DNA of 64,000 nt, taken from positions 124,001 to 188,000 of the forward strand of contig UCKU01000034.1 in the NCBI GenBank assembly GCA_900473185.1. Reading direction: 5' to 3'. The notes under the pieces were generated by a model. The model was given only the letters and a program-made list of their open reading frames with translations, was not told the DNA's origin and ran no database searches. Position 1 is the first letter of the stretch. Each line of letters opens with the position of its first letter. This document shows, piece after piece, positions 1-7,353 of this stretch. The stretch is from Hyphomicrobiales bacterium. Its GTDB lineage: Bacteria > Pseudomonadota > Alphaproteobacteria > Rhizobiales > Rhizobiaceae. A program made the position numbers and the translations under genes.

Positions 1-1292
1 GCGAGGTGCTGCTCAACGCCGCACCGCACATCATCTGGCCGATGCGTTTCGTGCTGCCGCACAGTCCCGAGGATCGCCCCGCCTGGCTCGTCCGGCTCGG
101 CCTCTTCCTTTACGATCATCTCGGCGGTCGTAAGAAGCTGCCGGGCACCCGCACGCTCAATCTGCTGCGCGATCCAGAAGGCACGCCCATACTCGATCAA
201 TATACCCGCGGTTTCGAATATTCGGATTGCTGGGTGGATGATGCCCGCCTCGTCACCTTGAATGCGGTGAGCGCGGCGGAGAAGGGGGCCCTGGTGCTCA
301 CCCGCTCGCCGGCGATCTCCGCGCGCCGGGAAAACGGCCATTGGACGATCACGACGAAAAGCAGCACGAGCGGCGAGACGCGGACGTTTCGTGCCAAATG
401 TCTCGTCAATTGCGCCGGCCCCTGGGTAACCGATATCATCAACCGTGTCGCCGGCTCCAATTCCAGCCGCAATGTGCGCCTCGTCAAGGGCAGCCATATC
501 ATCGTGCCGAAGTTCTGGGCGGGCTCCAATGCCTATCTGGTTCAGAACCACGACAAGCGTGTCATCTTCATCAACCCTTATGAAGGCGATAAGGCGCTGA
601 TCGGTACGACGGATATCGCCTATGAGGGCCGGGCCGAGGATGTGGCGGCCGACGAGGCGGAAATCGAATATCTGCTGAAGGCGGTAAACCGCTATTTCAA
701 GGAGAAGCTGCGCCGCCAGGACGTGCTGCACAGTTTTTCCGGCGTGCGCCCGCTGTTTGACGACGGCAAGGGCAATCCGTCAGCGGTGACCCGCGATTAC
801 GTGTTCGATCTTGATGAAACCGGGGGAGCGCCGCTTCTCAATGTCTTCGGCGGCAAGATCACGACATTCCGGGAGCTTGCAGAACGCGGCATGCAGCGCC
901 TAGGCCACGTCTTCCCCAACATGGGTGGCGACTGGACGGAAAAGGCACCGCTTCCGGGCGGCGAAATGCCCAATGCCGACTACGAGACCTTCGCCAACAA
1001 CCTGCGTGACACCTATCCCTGGATGCCGCGCAAGCTCGTCCATCACTATGGCCGTCTCTACGGCACGCGCACGAAGAACCTGGTCGCCGGGGCAGGGGAC
1101 CTGCAAGGGCTCGGACACCATTTCGGCGGGCAGCTTTACGAGGCGGAAGTCCGTTACCTCGTCGCCACCGAATGGGCCGAGACGGCCGAGGACATCCTCT
1201 ATCGCCGCACCAAGCATTACCTTCACCTGAGCGAGGCGGAGCGGGCAGCCTTTGCCGATTGGTTCGCCTCATCCCATCTTGCCGCCGCCTGA
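1..1292 (+). CDS. eryB: Erythritol phosphate dehydrogenase EryB (5' truncated by window edge)
   Basis: FAD-dependent dehydrogenase of the GlpD family. The reading frame is open from the first bases, so the start and roughly the first 70 residues, including the FAD dinucleotide motif, lie outside the window. Visible are the NCAGPW motif about 135 residues in and FGGKITTFRELAE near residue 285, both typical of GlpD-type FAD-binding enzymes. GlpD alone could act on glycerol 3-phosphate, but the next genes are eryC, eryD, eryR, a TPI paralogue and rpiB, the rhizobial and Brucella erythritol order. That makes oxidation of erythritol 4-phosphate to L-3-tetrulose 4-phosphate the likely reaction. The stop at 1290-1292 is 10 bases before the eryC ATG, so the genes are co-transcribed. 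The ery kinase and transporter genes presumably lie upstream of the window. Confidence 0.88.
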   Translation, partial: EVLLNAAPHIIWPMRFVLPHSPEDRPAWLVRLGLFLYDHLGGRKKLPGTRTLNLLRDPEGTPILDQYTRGFEYSDCWVDDARLVTLNAVSAAEKGALVLTRSPAISARRENGHWTITTKSSTSGETRTFRAKCLVNCAGPWVTDIINRVAGSNSSRNVRLVKGSHIIVPKFWAGSNAYLVQNHDKRVIFINPYEGDKALIGTTDIAYEGRAEDVAADEAEIEYLLKAVNRYFKEKLRRQDVLHSFSGVRPLFDDGKGNPSAVTRDYVFDLDETGGAPLLNVFGGKITTFRELAERGMQRLGHVFPNMGGDWTEKAPLPGGEMPNADYETFANNLRDTYPWMPRKLVHHYGRLYGTRTKNLVAGAGDLQGLGHHFGGQLYEAEVRYLVATEWAETAEDILYRRTKHYLHLSEAERAAFADWFASSHLAAA

Positions 1293-1302
1293 GGAGGCCT
1301 TG

Positions 1303-2235
1303 ATGCCGCTTTCGCTTTCGCTGAATACCAATCCGCTGGTGAACCGTTTTGCCGATCCGGACGACCTGATGGAGACGGTGGCGCGAGACCTGCGCATCCG
1401 TGATCTCCAGCTGACGCATGAATTCATCAATCCGAGCTGGCAGGCCCCCGTCATCCGCCGCCTGACCCGCCAGATGAAAACAGCGTTGGAGCGTACCGGC
1501 GTTCGCGTTACCTCGGGCATGACCGGGCCTTATGGACGGCTGAACCACTTTGGGCATCCGGATGCGGAGGTCCGCCGCTATTACGTGGATTGGTTCAAGA
1601 CCTTCGCAGACATTACCGCCGACCTCGGCGGACATTCCGTCGGCACGCAATTTGCGATCTTCACCTACAAGGACTTCGACGATGCAGGCCGGCGCGAGGA
1701 ACTGATTAAGATCGCTATCGACTGCTGGTGCGAAGTCGCAGAGCATGCCAGGGCCGCCGGTCTTTCCTATGTCTTCTGGGAGCCGATGAGCATCGGCCGC
1801 GAATTCGGCGACACGATCGAATCCTGCCTTGCGTTGCAGGCACGCCTGACTGCCGCCGATATGGCGGTGCCGATGTGGATGATGGCCGATATCGACCATG
1901 GCGACGTCACCTCCGCCAATCCCGATGACTACGATCCCTATGCCTGGGCGCGGGCCGTACCGAAGCTGTCGCCGATCATCCATATCAAGCAGAGCCTCAT
2001 GGACAAGGGTGGCCACCGGCCGTTCACGGCGGAATTCAATGCCAAGGGCCGGATCCAACCCGCTCCGCTGTTGGAAGCTTTCGCGGCAGGCGGCGCCCAT
2101 GACAATGAGATCTGCCTCGAACTTTCCTTCAAGGAACGTGAGCCGAACGATCGCGAGGTCATCGCGCAGATTGCCGAAAGCGTCGCCTTCTGGGCGCCGC
2201 ATATCGACACCGGCGCCGCAGACTTGAAGATATGA
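1303..2235 (+). CDS. eryC: Tetrulose 4-phosphate racemase EryC
   Basis: A 310-residue TIM-barrel-type sugar-phosphate enzyme of the EryC family. In Brucella, EryC is the racemase turning L-3-tetrulose 4-phosphate into the D form; older annotation called it erythrulose-1-phosphate dehydrogenase. The ATG at 1303 is chosen because GAGGAGG lies at 1291-1297, overlapping the eryB stop; an upstream in-frame start at 1252 lies inside eryB and has no ribosome site. Recognisable features are an N-terminal strand with LQLTHEF, DIDHGD mid-protein (near residue 203), HIKQSL (near residue 227) and a C-terminal CLELSFKERE segment, as in sugar-phosphate epimerases with acidic and His ligands. The assignment rests on family resemblance and on its position after eryB and before eryD. 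Confidence 0.88.
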   Translation: MPLSLSLNTNPLVNRFADPDDLMETVARDLRIRDLQLTHEFINPSWQAPVIRRLTRQMKTALERTGVRVTSGMTGPYGRLNHFGHPDAEVRRYYVDWFKTFADITADLGGHSVGTQFAIFTYKDFDDAGRREELIKIAIDCWCEVAEHARAAGLSYVFWEPMSIGREFGDTIESCLALQARLTAADMAVPMWMMADIDHGDVTSANPDDYDPYAWARAVPKLSPIIHIKQSLMDKGGHRPFTAEFNAKGRIQPAPLLEAFAAGGAHDNEICLELSFKEREPNDREVIAQIAESVAFWAPHIDTGAADLKI

Positions 2236-2304
2236 TCCGGCGATTTACAAAGGCTGGTTGTTATCAGGCGGTATAACCGTCGAAGAAATGGGAAGGGTGC
2301 GGCG

Positions 2305-3240
2305 ATGACGGATGCCGATGATACGCTTGCCGTGCGGGCCGCCTGGCTTCATTACGCCGGCGGACTGACGCAGTCCGACGTTGCCCGGCGCCTCGGCATT
2401 CCCTCGGTCAAGGCGCATCGACTGATCGCGCGGGCCGTCGCCGATGGCGTCGTCAAGGTCACGATCGACGGCGATATCGTCGAATGCGTCGAACTGGAGA
2501 CCCGGCTCGCCGAGCGCTTCGGATTGCAATATTGCGAGGTCGCGCCCGATCTTGGGGAAGAGGGCCTGCCGCTGCGCGCGCTCGGTCATGCGGGAGCTGG
2601 TTATCTGAAGCGCGAGATCGAACACGGTGAGCACTCAGTCATTGGCCTTGGCCACGGCCGCACGCTTTCGGCTGCCGTTCAATATATGCCGCGGACGAAT
2701 GCCAAGGACATGCGCTTCGTTTCCCTGCTTGGCGGCCTCACGCGAAACTACGGCGCCAATCCCTATGACGTCATGCACCGTATCGCGGAAAAGACCGGTA
2801 CACATGCCTATGTCATGCCTGTTCCCTTCTTCGCCAACACTGCCGAGGATCGGGAAGTTCTCAGGGCGCAACGCGGGGTCAAGGAAGTGTTCGATCTCGC
2901 CAATGACGCCGACCTGAAGCTCGTCGGCTTGGGGACGGTGGACGCCGAGGCCCAGCTGGTGCTCTCCGGCTTAGTCGAGCCGGGTGAGATTGAGGAGATC
3001 GCCACCGCTGGTGGTGTCGGCGAGATCCTCGGCCACTTTTTCAATGCGGATGGCCAGATCCTCGATACGGCTCTGACCGGTCGCACGCTTTCGGCGTCCT
3101 TTCCGACGACGAAGAAGGAGCGCCTCGTGGCCCTGGCGGGCGGACAGTCAAAAGTGGCCGCCATACGGGCGATCCTGCGCAGCCGCCGTCTTCACGGGCT
3201 CATAACTGATGAACGGACCGCGCGCTCGCTCTTGGATTGA
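2305..3240 (+). CDS. eryD: Erythritol operon regulator EryD (SorC/DeoR-type)
   Basis: A 311-residue sugar-binding transcriptional regulator of the SorC family. The N-terminal helix-turn-helix is at about residues 19-38 (GLTQSDVARRLGIPSVKAHR), followed by a large effector domain with GLGHGRTLSAAVQ and GLGTVDAEA, typical of SorC phosphosugar-binding domains. EryD represses the ery operon and is released by erythritol or an intermediate in Brucella and rhizobia. The ATG follows GGAAGGG at 2291-2297. It lies 69 bases after eryC, so it is probably in the same operon. The gap holds a weak imperfect inverted repeat (2256-2278) that could be its own site, though this is not strong. Confidence 0.9.
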   Translation: MTDADDTLAVRAAWLHYAGGLTQSDVARRLGIPSVKAHRLIARAVADGVVKVTIDGDIVECVELETRLAERFGLQYCEVAPDLGEEGLPLRALGHAGAGYLKREIEHGEHSVIGLGHGRTLSAAVQYMPRTNAKDMRFVSLLGGLTRNYGANPYDVMHRIAEKTGTHAYVMPVPFFANTAEDREVLRAQRGVKEVFDLANDADLKLVGLGTVDAEAQLVLSGLVEPGEIEEIATAGGVGEILGHFFNADGQILDTALTGRTLSASFPTTKKERLVALAGGQSKVAAIRAILRSRRLHGLITDERTARSLLD

Positions 3241-3285
3241 TGATTTCTGCCACATGTTTTGAGCGCATAATCACACTTCTTCGTG

Positions 3286-3313
3286 TTGAAATTCACATTT
3301 TCAATGTTATATT
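3286..3313 (+). promoter_or_regulatory. Candidate eryR promoter with overlapping operator
   Basis: TTGAAA at 3286-3291 and TATATT at 3308-3313 are separated by 16 bases, a plausible sigma70 promoter. TTGAAA at 3286-3291 and TTTCAA at 3299-3304 form an inverted repeat inside it, positioned so a bound repressor would block RNA polymerase. Autoregulation by the DeoR-type EryR just downstream is an inference. Confidence 0.5.
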
Positions 3314-3337
3314 CTTATTGAACTGGGATTGAGATGT

Positions 3338-4114
3338 ATGAAACGGGAAGAGCGCCAGCAGCTGATCGTCAATCTGCTCGTTGAGGACAAGACCGTTGAA
3401 GTGGACGATCTTGCTGAACGGTTTTCCGTCTCCAAGATGACCATTCACCGCGATCTCGATGACCTCGAACAGGCGGGTATCTTGCGTAAGGTACGCGGTG
3501 GAGCGACGATCGATGCCGGAACGCAATTCGAGAGCGATTTTCGCATTCGTGAACGTCAGGGCGGCGAAGCCAAGGTTGCGATGGCGCAGGAAGCGCTGGC
3601 CCAGGTCGAGCCTGGCATGACGGTCATGGTCAATGACGGCTCGATGGCCGCGGTACTCGGCGAGATGCTGCTGCGTAAGCGGCCGCTGACGGTGATTACC
3701 AACAACGCAGCGATCATGGAGCGGTTGAAGGGTGAAAACGGCATAACCCTGATTGCGCTCGGAGGCATCTATTCCGCGAAATTCAACGCCTATCTCGGCG
3801 TCGTGACAGAAGAAGCGCTGTCACGCCTGAGGGCGGATATCGCTTTCATTTCGACTCCGGCGGTCAGCGGCAGGCTCGCCTATCACATGGACGACAATGT
3901 CGTTCGCGCCAAGCGGGCGATGATCTCGTCTTCGGCCAGAAGCTGCCTCCTCGTCAACCACCAGCGCATCGGCCACACGGCGTTGCATGTCATGGCGGAT
4001 CTGGCTGATTTCGACACTATTATCACCGATAGCGCGCCAACGGCCGCTGTTCTCAACGAATTCGATCGGGTGGGCATCAAGCTCACCATCGCTCCAGCAC
4101 AGGATCAGGCATGA
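3338..4114 (+). CDS. eryR: DeoR-family regulator EryR
   Basis: A 258-residue DeoR-family repressor. Residues 1-55 carry the winged helix (VEVDDLAERFSVSKMTIHRD is the recognition region), and the rest is the DeoRC sugar-phosphate sensor domain with VMVNDGSMAAVLGE and ITNNAAIMERL, matching the usual DGSTT and TNN signatures. ATG 3338 is preferred to an upstream TTG (3329) because the DeoR consensus MKREERQQLI starts there. The stop overlaps the ATG of the downstream isomerase gene (ATGA at 4111-4114), indicating translational coupling. It sits between eryD and tpi-rpiB, as in R. leguminosarum, and probably controls the last two genes. Confidence 0.88.
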   Translation: MKREERQQLIVNLLVEDKTVEVDDLAERFSVSKMTIHRDLDDLEQAGILRKVRGGATIDAGTQFESDFRIRERQGGEAKVAMAQEALAQVEPGMTVMVNDGSMAAVLGEMLLRKRPLTVITNNAAIMERLKGENGITLIALGGIYSAKFNAYLGVVTEEALSRLRADIAFISTPAVSGRLAYHMDDNVVRAKRAMISSSARSCLLVNHQRIGHTALHVMADLADFDTIITDSAPTAAVLNEFDRVGIKLTIAPAQDQA

Positions 4115-4896
4115 CGGAGAAACCGCGCTTCTGGATTGGCACCAGCTGGAAGATGAACAAGACGCTCGCGGAGGCCGAGCATTTCGCCCGCGGCCTCGAG
4201 GCGGCTGACGCTGCGTGCGACCCTATCATCCAACGCTTCGTGATCCCGCCGTTTACCGCCGTGCGGGAGGTCAAGCGCATGCTTGCAAAGACTTCCGTCA
4301 AGGTCGGTGCGCAGAACATGCATTGGGCGGATCAGGGCGCCTGGACGGGCGAAATCTCCCCCTTGATGCTGAAGGATTGCGGTCTCGACATCGTAGAACT
4401 CGGGCATTCCGAGCGGCGCGAGTTTTTCGGCGAAACGAATGAGACAGTCGGGCTGAAGACGGAGGCGGCGGTTCGCCATGGCCTGATCCCGCTCATCTGC
4501 ATCGGCGAAACCCTTGCCGACCGGGAGAGCGGAAAAGCCGCTGAAATCCTTGCAGTCCAGGTGCGCGGGGCGCTTTCGAAGCTTTCCGACGAACAGAAAT
4601 CGGCGCAAATCCTCCTTGCTTACGAGCCCGTATGGGCGATCGGCGAAAAAGGCATTCCGGCGACGGCGGATTATGCCGATGCACGCCAGGCCGAGATCAT
4701 CGCGGTCGCCGAAGCAGCACTCGGGCGGAAAATCCCCTGCCTGTACGGCGGGTCGGTCAATCCACAGAACTGCGAGGAACTGATTTCGAGCCCGCATATC
4801 GACGGGCTCTTCATCGGCCGTTCCGCCTGGAACGTCGAGGGCTATCTCGACATCCTTTCGAAATGCGCCGCCAAACTCCAAGGAGAAAGACAATGA
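4111..4896 (+). CDS. tpiB: Specialised TPI paralogue, D-3-tetrulose-4-phosphate isomerase (EryH/TpiB)
   Basis: A 261-residue triosephosphate isomerase fold. WKMN holds the active-site Lys, [11 protein letters not shown] holds the catalytic His region, and [12 protein letters not shown] carries the catalytic Glu, followed by [11 protein letters not shown]. It departs from ordinary TPI in the mobile loop 6 ([10 protein letters not shown] instead of AIGTGxxA) and in the phosphate-binding end (IGRSAWN instead of VGGASL). These changes fit a longer substrate. In Brucella, EryH converts D-3-tetrulose 4-phosphate to D-erythrose-type phosphate. It overlaps eryR by 4 bases and the rpiB start by 4 bases. 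A housekeeping TPI role is unlikely; a separate, more canonical TPI lies at 32756. Confidence 0.88.
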   Translation: MTEKPRFWIGTSWKMNKTLAEAEHFARGLEAADAACDPIIQRFVIPPFTAVREVKRMLAKTSVKVGAQNMHWADQGAWTGEISPLMLKDCGLDIVELGHSERREFFGETNETVGLKTEAAVRHGLIPLICIGETLADRESGKAAEILAVQVRGALSKLSDEQKSAQILLAYEPVWAIGEKGIPATADYADARQAEIIAVAEAALGRKIPCLYGGSVNPQNCEELISSPHIDGLFIGRSAWNVEGYLDILSKCAAKLQGERQ

Positions 4897-5348
4897 AGCT
4901 TGCAATTGCTGGAGACAGCGCCGGCGAAGGTCTCGCCAAGGTGCTCGCCGAACACCTCAAGGATCGGTTCGACGTCCATGAGGTGTCACGCATCAACGAC
5001 GGGCTCGACCCGTTCTACGCCAACCTTTCGGATCGCGTTGCCTCGGGTGTGATCGATGGCACCTATGACAAGGCAATCCTGGTTTGCGGCACCGGCATCG
5101 GCGTCTGCATCTCGGCGAATAAAGTGCCTGGCATCCGTGCTGCCCTGACGCACGACACCTATTCGGCCGAGCGTGCAGCTCTTTCCAACAATGCGCAGAT
5201 CATTACGATGGGCGCGCGCGTCATTGGACCTGAGCTCGCAAAGTCGATCGCCGACGCATTTCTCGCTCAGACATTCGACCAGAACGGCCGTTCGGCCGGC
5301 AATGTCTCCGCGATCGATGAGCTCGACGCAAAATACAACGCGCATTGA
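4893..5348 (+). CDS. rpiB: RpiB-type sugar-phosphate isomerase (EryI)
   Basis: A 151-residue RpiB/LacAB-family isomerase. The N-terminus [15 protein letters not shown] is the usual substrate-binding start, and [17 protein letters not shown] contains the active-site Cys of the family, with [14 protein letters not shown] following. The ATG at 4893 overlaps the end of the TPI-like gene and is preceded by AAGGAGAAAGA. In the Brucella erythritol pathway the RpiB homologue EryI isomerises D-erythrose 4-phosphate-type products, so carbon enters the pentose phosphate pathway. Ribose 5-phosphate isomerase activity is the alternative. It is the last gene of this operon. Confidence 0.88.
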   Translation: MKLAIAGDSAGEGLAKVLAEHLKDRFDVHEVSRINDGLDPFYANLSDRVASGVIDGTYDKAILVCGTGIGVCISANKVPGIRAALTHDTYSAERAALSNNAQIITMGARVIGPELAKSIADAFLAQTFDQNGRSAGNVSAIDELDAKYNAH

Positions 5349-5360
5349 GAGCGTCACGCA

Positions 5361-5385
5361 AGCGGCCGGCTGTCCGCCGGCCGCT
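5361..5385. repeat. Perfect GC-rich hairpin after rpiB
   Basis: AGCGGCCGGC (5361-5370) and GCCGGCCGCT (5376-5385) are exact complements around a 5-base loop. There is no T tract, so it is more likely an mRNA 3'-end stabiliser or a Rho-assisted end than an intrinsic terminator. It closes the erythritol operon. Confidence 0.6.
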
Positions 5386-5496
5386 GCGAGCGCGCCAGCG
5401 TCGTCATCACCATCAACCTGAGCTTCCAGGCCCACTGAGTCCTTTCGCCGTTGGAATCTCCCCTGCGGAGGAGATCTCTCGCCGGTCTCTGCGGTG

Positions 5497-6210
5497 TCAC
5501 GCCCGACCAAAAGTCGCCCCTGATGTGTTGAGAGGCTGGACCGGTTTCTCATGGACGACGGCGTTTCTAAACGTCTCGCAAATTACACGATGACCGGCAT
5601 CGTTGGGGTGAGTGAGATCGGGCGAGGCCAGTGCGCCGTCGTCATATGCTTTCATCCGCTCGTAGACAGGCGCGTAGAAGATGCGAAAACGTTGCGCCAG
5701 TTCTCGTACGGCTTGGACATAGACTTCAAAGCCCTGGCGTGTCTGCCCGGTGAAGCCGGTGCTTCCAACTGAAAAACCTTGATCGGGAATATAGGGCGGG
5801 CTGCCAATCGCAAGCCTTTCCGCATGGCCTGCCTCGGTCAGTTTCTCCAGCATATTCGCATAGTCAAGACTGAAACTCTTCGCGTTCATGCTCTCCGGCG
5901 CGGCCGTATAGCGGGCGTCGTTGTAGCCGTAGAGGATGAGGATCGCGTCGCGATGCGGGGCATCGAGCAGTGCTCCGGCAAACCGGCTGATGCCGTTGTC
6001 TGCTCGCGTTTTGCCATCGGCAAGCAGTGAGGCCTGCAGCACCGTCCCTGGGATTGCGTGATTGTGGAGCGGCAATGCGCCCAGCTCAGCTGTAAACAGC
6101 GCCGGCCAGGCCAGATGCGGTTGGCTGGCGTTGAACCCGGCGGTGATGCTGTCGCCGAAGACGCGGATTCCGGAAATCCCCAGCGATTTCAAATGCTCTG
6201 CGAATATCAT
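5497..6210 (-). CDS. SGNH/GDSL-type hydrolase
   Basis: A 237-residue SGNH hydrolase without a visible signal peptide. Block I is FGDSITAGFN (residues 18-27; nucleophile Ser), block III is GYNDAR (near 95), and block V is LTHPNDAGH (catalytic Asp and His, near 207-215). The length fits small lysophospholipase, acetyl-esterase or carbohydrate esterase members. It is divergent from the LacI gene at 6318, and the shared 107-base gap holds a promoter and palindromic operator, so it may be co-regulated with the sugar importer and remove acyl groups from its substrate. The substrate is unknown. Confidence 0.82.
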   Translation of the reverse strand: MIFAEHLKSLGISGIRVFGDSITAGFNASQPHLAWPALFTAELGALPLHNHAIPGTVLQASLLADGKTRADNGISRFAGALLDAPHRDAILILYGYNDARYTAAPESMNAKSFSLDYANMLEKLTEAGHAERLAIGSPPYIPDQGFSVGSTGFTGQTRQGFEVYVQAVRELAQRFRIFYAPVYERMKAYDDGALASPDLTHPNDAGHRVICETFRNAVVHEKPVQPLNTSGATFGRA

Positions 6211-6233
6211 GGATTCGTCTCACATTTTCGCGC

Positions 6234-6263
6234 TTGACAGCAACTCGGCAAATCCCGTTTATA
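6234..6263 (+). promoter_or_regulatory. Sigma70-like promoter of the LacI unit
   Basis: TTGACA at 6234-6239 and TTTATA at 6258-6263 are 18 bases apart, the best sigma70-like match noticed in the window. Operator palindromes begin at 6264, directly downstream of the -10 box. Confidence 0.65.
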
Positions 6264-6291
6264 CGTATTAGCTGCTAATACGCATTAGCAG
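6264..6291. promoter_or_regulatory. Overlapping palindromic LacI operators
   Basis: CGTATTAGCTGCTAATACG (6264-6282) is a perfect odd-length palindrome. CTGCTAATACGCATTAGCAG (6272-6291) has arms CTGCTAAT and ATTAGCAG that are exact complements. The two share 11 bases and both use the half-site GCTAAT, so one repressor dimer at a time could occupy them. The position at the transcription start and before the lacI-type gene suggests autoregulation. Confidence 0.7.
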
Positions 6292-6317
6292 TCAAGAGGA
6301 GATCCGGAGGATGCGAC

Positions 6318-7349
6318 GTGGCAGGCACTAAGCGCTTGACGCAGCACGATATTGCGAAACTGGCCGGCGTCAGCCAGGCAACCGTCTCGCTTGTGCTAAA
6401 CGGTGCCCCGACGGCTTTGGCGCGTATTCCCCAGGAAACCCGCGAGCGCGTCCAGCATGTCATCCGCACGACGGGATATGTGGCCGATCCGATCGCCCGG
6501 CGGATGGCCAAGGGTCTCAATCGTATTCTCGGCGTTTTCACCTACGAGCCGGCCTTTCCGAGCGAGCAGGCGGATTTCTTTGCGCCCTTCCTGCTCGGCA
6601 TCGAGGAGGAAGCGCAGGCGCAGAATTATGACCTTCTGCTTCTGACTGGCGCTGGCGTCGGCCGGGAGCGCAAGATTTTTGCCGACGGCAACCGGCTGCG
6701 GATCGCCGATGGCTGCCTCGTCCTCGGCCGCGAATTCGATCGGGCCGAACTCAAGCGGCTGGTTACCGGCGACTATCCCTTCGTGGCGATCGGCCGACGT
6801 GAGGACGCTGGCGGACCCGTTCCTTACGTCGGCGGCGATTACGCAAGCGGCACGCGGGCGCTGGTCGAAAAGGCGCGCGCACTCGGTCATGATCGGCTGG
6901 CTTTCATCGGTCCAAGCGGATCGGCTGAATCCATCGTTGATCGCTGGCGCGGATTTTCAGACGCAATCACCGGGGGCGCCGAACTGGTTCTGCATGTGGA
7001 TGAGGTCGGCCGAGGCGCGTCTGACACGCTAGACACGATCATAGCAAGCGGCGCGACCGCCGTGTTCTTCGTCGAACTGGCGGATGCGGTGCGTGTCGAA
7101 GCGGCGGCGCGCGAGCGCGGCCTGTCCATTCCGGGCGACTTTTCGGCCGTGGTGCTCGGCAGCCATGTGCGGGCCGAGCGCAGCCATGTGCAATTCACCT
7201 CCTTCAATATTCCTCGCGAGGAGATGGGGCGGCAGGCGACCGCGATGCTGGTGCGCCGCATCGAGGATGCCGCGCCCGTCGAACAAATTCTTCTGACCTG
7301 CGAACCCTTCGAGGGCCAAACCCTCGGACCAGCAAAGAAACGGACCTAA
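6318..7349 (+). CDS. LacI-family transcriptional regulator
   Basis: A 343-residue LacI/GalR repressor. The helix-turn-helix is at residues 7-26 (TQHDIAKLAGVSQATVSLVL), the hinge helix near 50-60 (DPIARRMAKGL), then a periplasmic-binding-like sugar domain (GVFTYEP onwards). GTG at 6318 is chosen because GGAGG sits 7 bases upstream at 6306-6310; the nearby ATG at 6311 is out of frame. It is the first gene of an operon with an oxidoreductase and a full ABC importer, and the palindromes at 6264-6291 are its probable operator. The effector is unknown, presumably the imported sugar. Confidence 0.88.
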   Translation: MAGTKRLTQHDIAKLAGVSQATVSLVLNGAPTALARIPQETRERVQHVIRTTGYVADPIARRMAKGLNRILGVFTYEPAFPSEQADFFAPFLLGIEEEAQAQNYDLLLLTGAGVGRERKIFADGNRLRIADGCLVLGREFDRAELKRLVTGDYPFVAIGRREDAGGPVPYVGGDYASGTRALVEKARALGHDRLAFIGPSGSAESIVDRWRGFSDAITGGAELVLHVDEVGRGASDTLDTIIASGATAVFFVELADAVRVEAAARERGLSIPGDFSAVVLGSHVRAERSHVQFTSFNIPREEMGRQATAMLVRRIEDAAPVEQILLTCEPFEGQTLGPAKKRT

Positions 7350-7353
7350 GAAC

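Noticed and set aside
859-2202. Long minus-strand open frame of 447 codons opposite eryB/eryC
   Set aside because: It is antisense to two recognisable enzymes, is rich in Arg and low-complexity composition, and has no family features; typical of GC-rich DNA.
2256-2278. Inverted repeat GGTTGTTATC...GGTATAACC before eryD
   Set aside because: The arms match only partly and it lies between genes likely in one operon, so it was not listed as an operator.
5361-5385. Intrinsic terminator after rpiB
   Set aside because: The stem is perfect but no T run follows; it is kept only as a hairpin.
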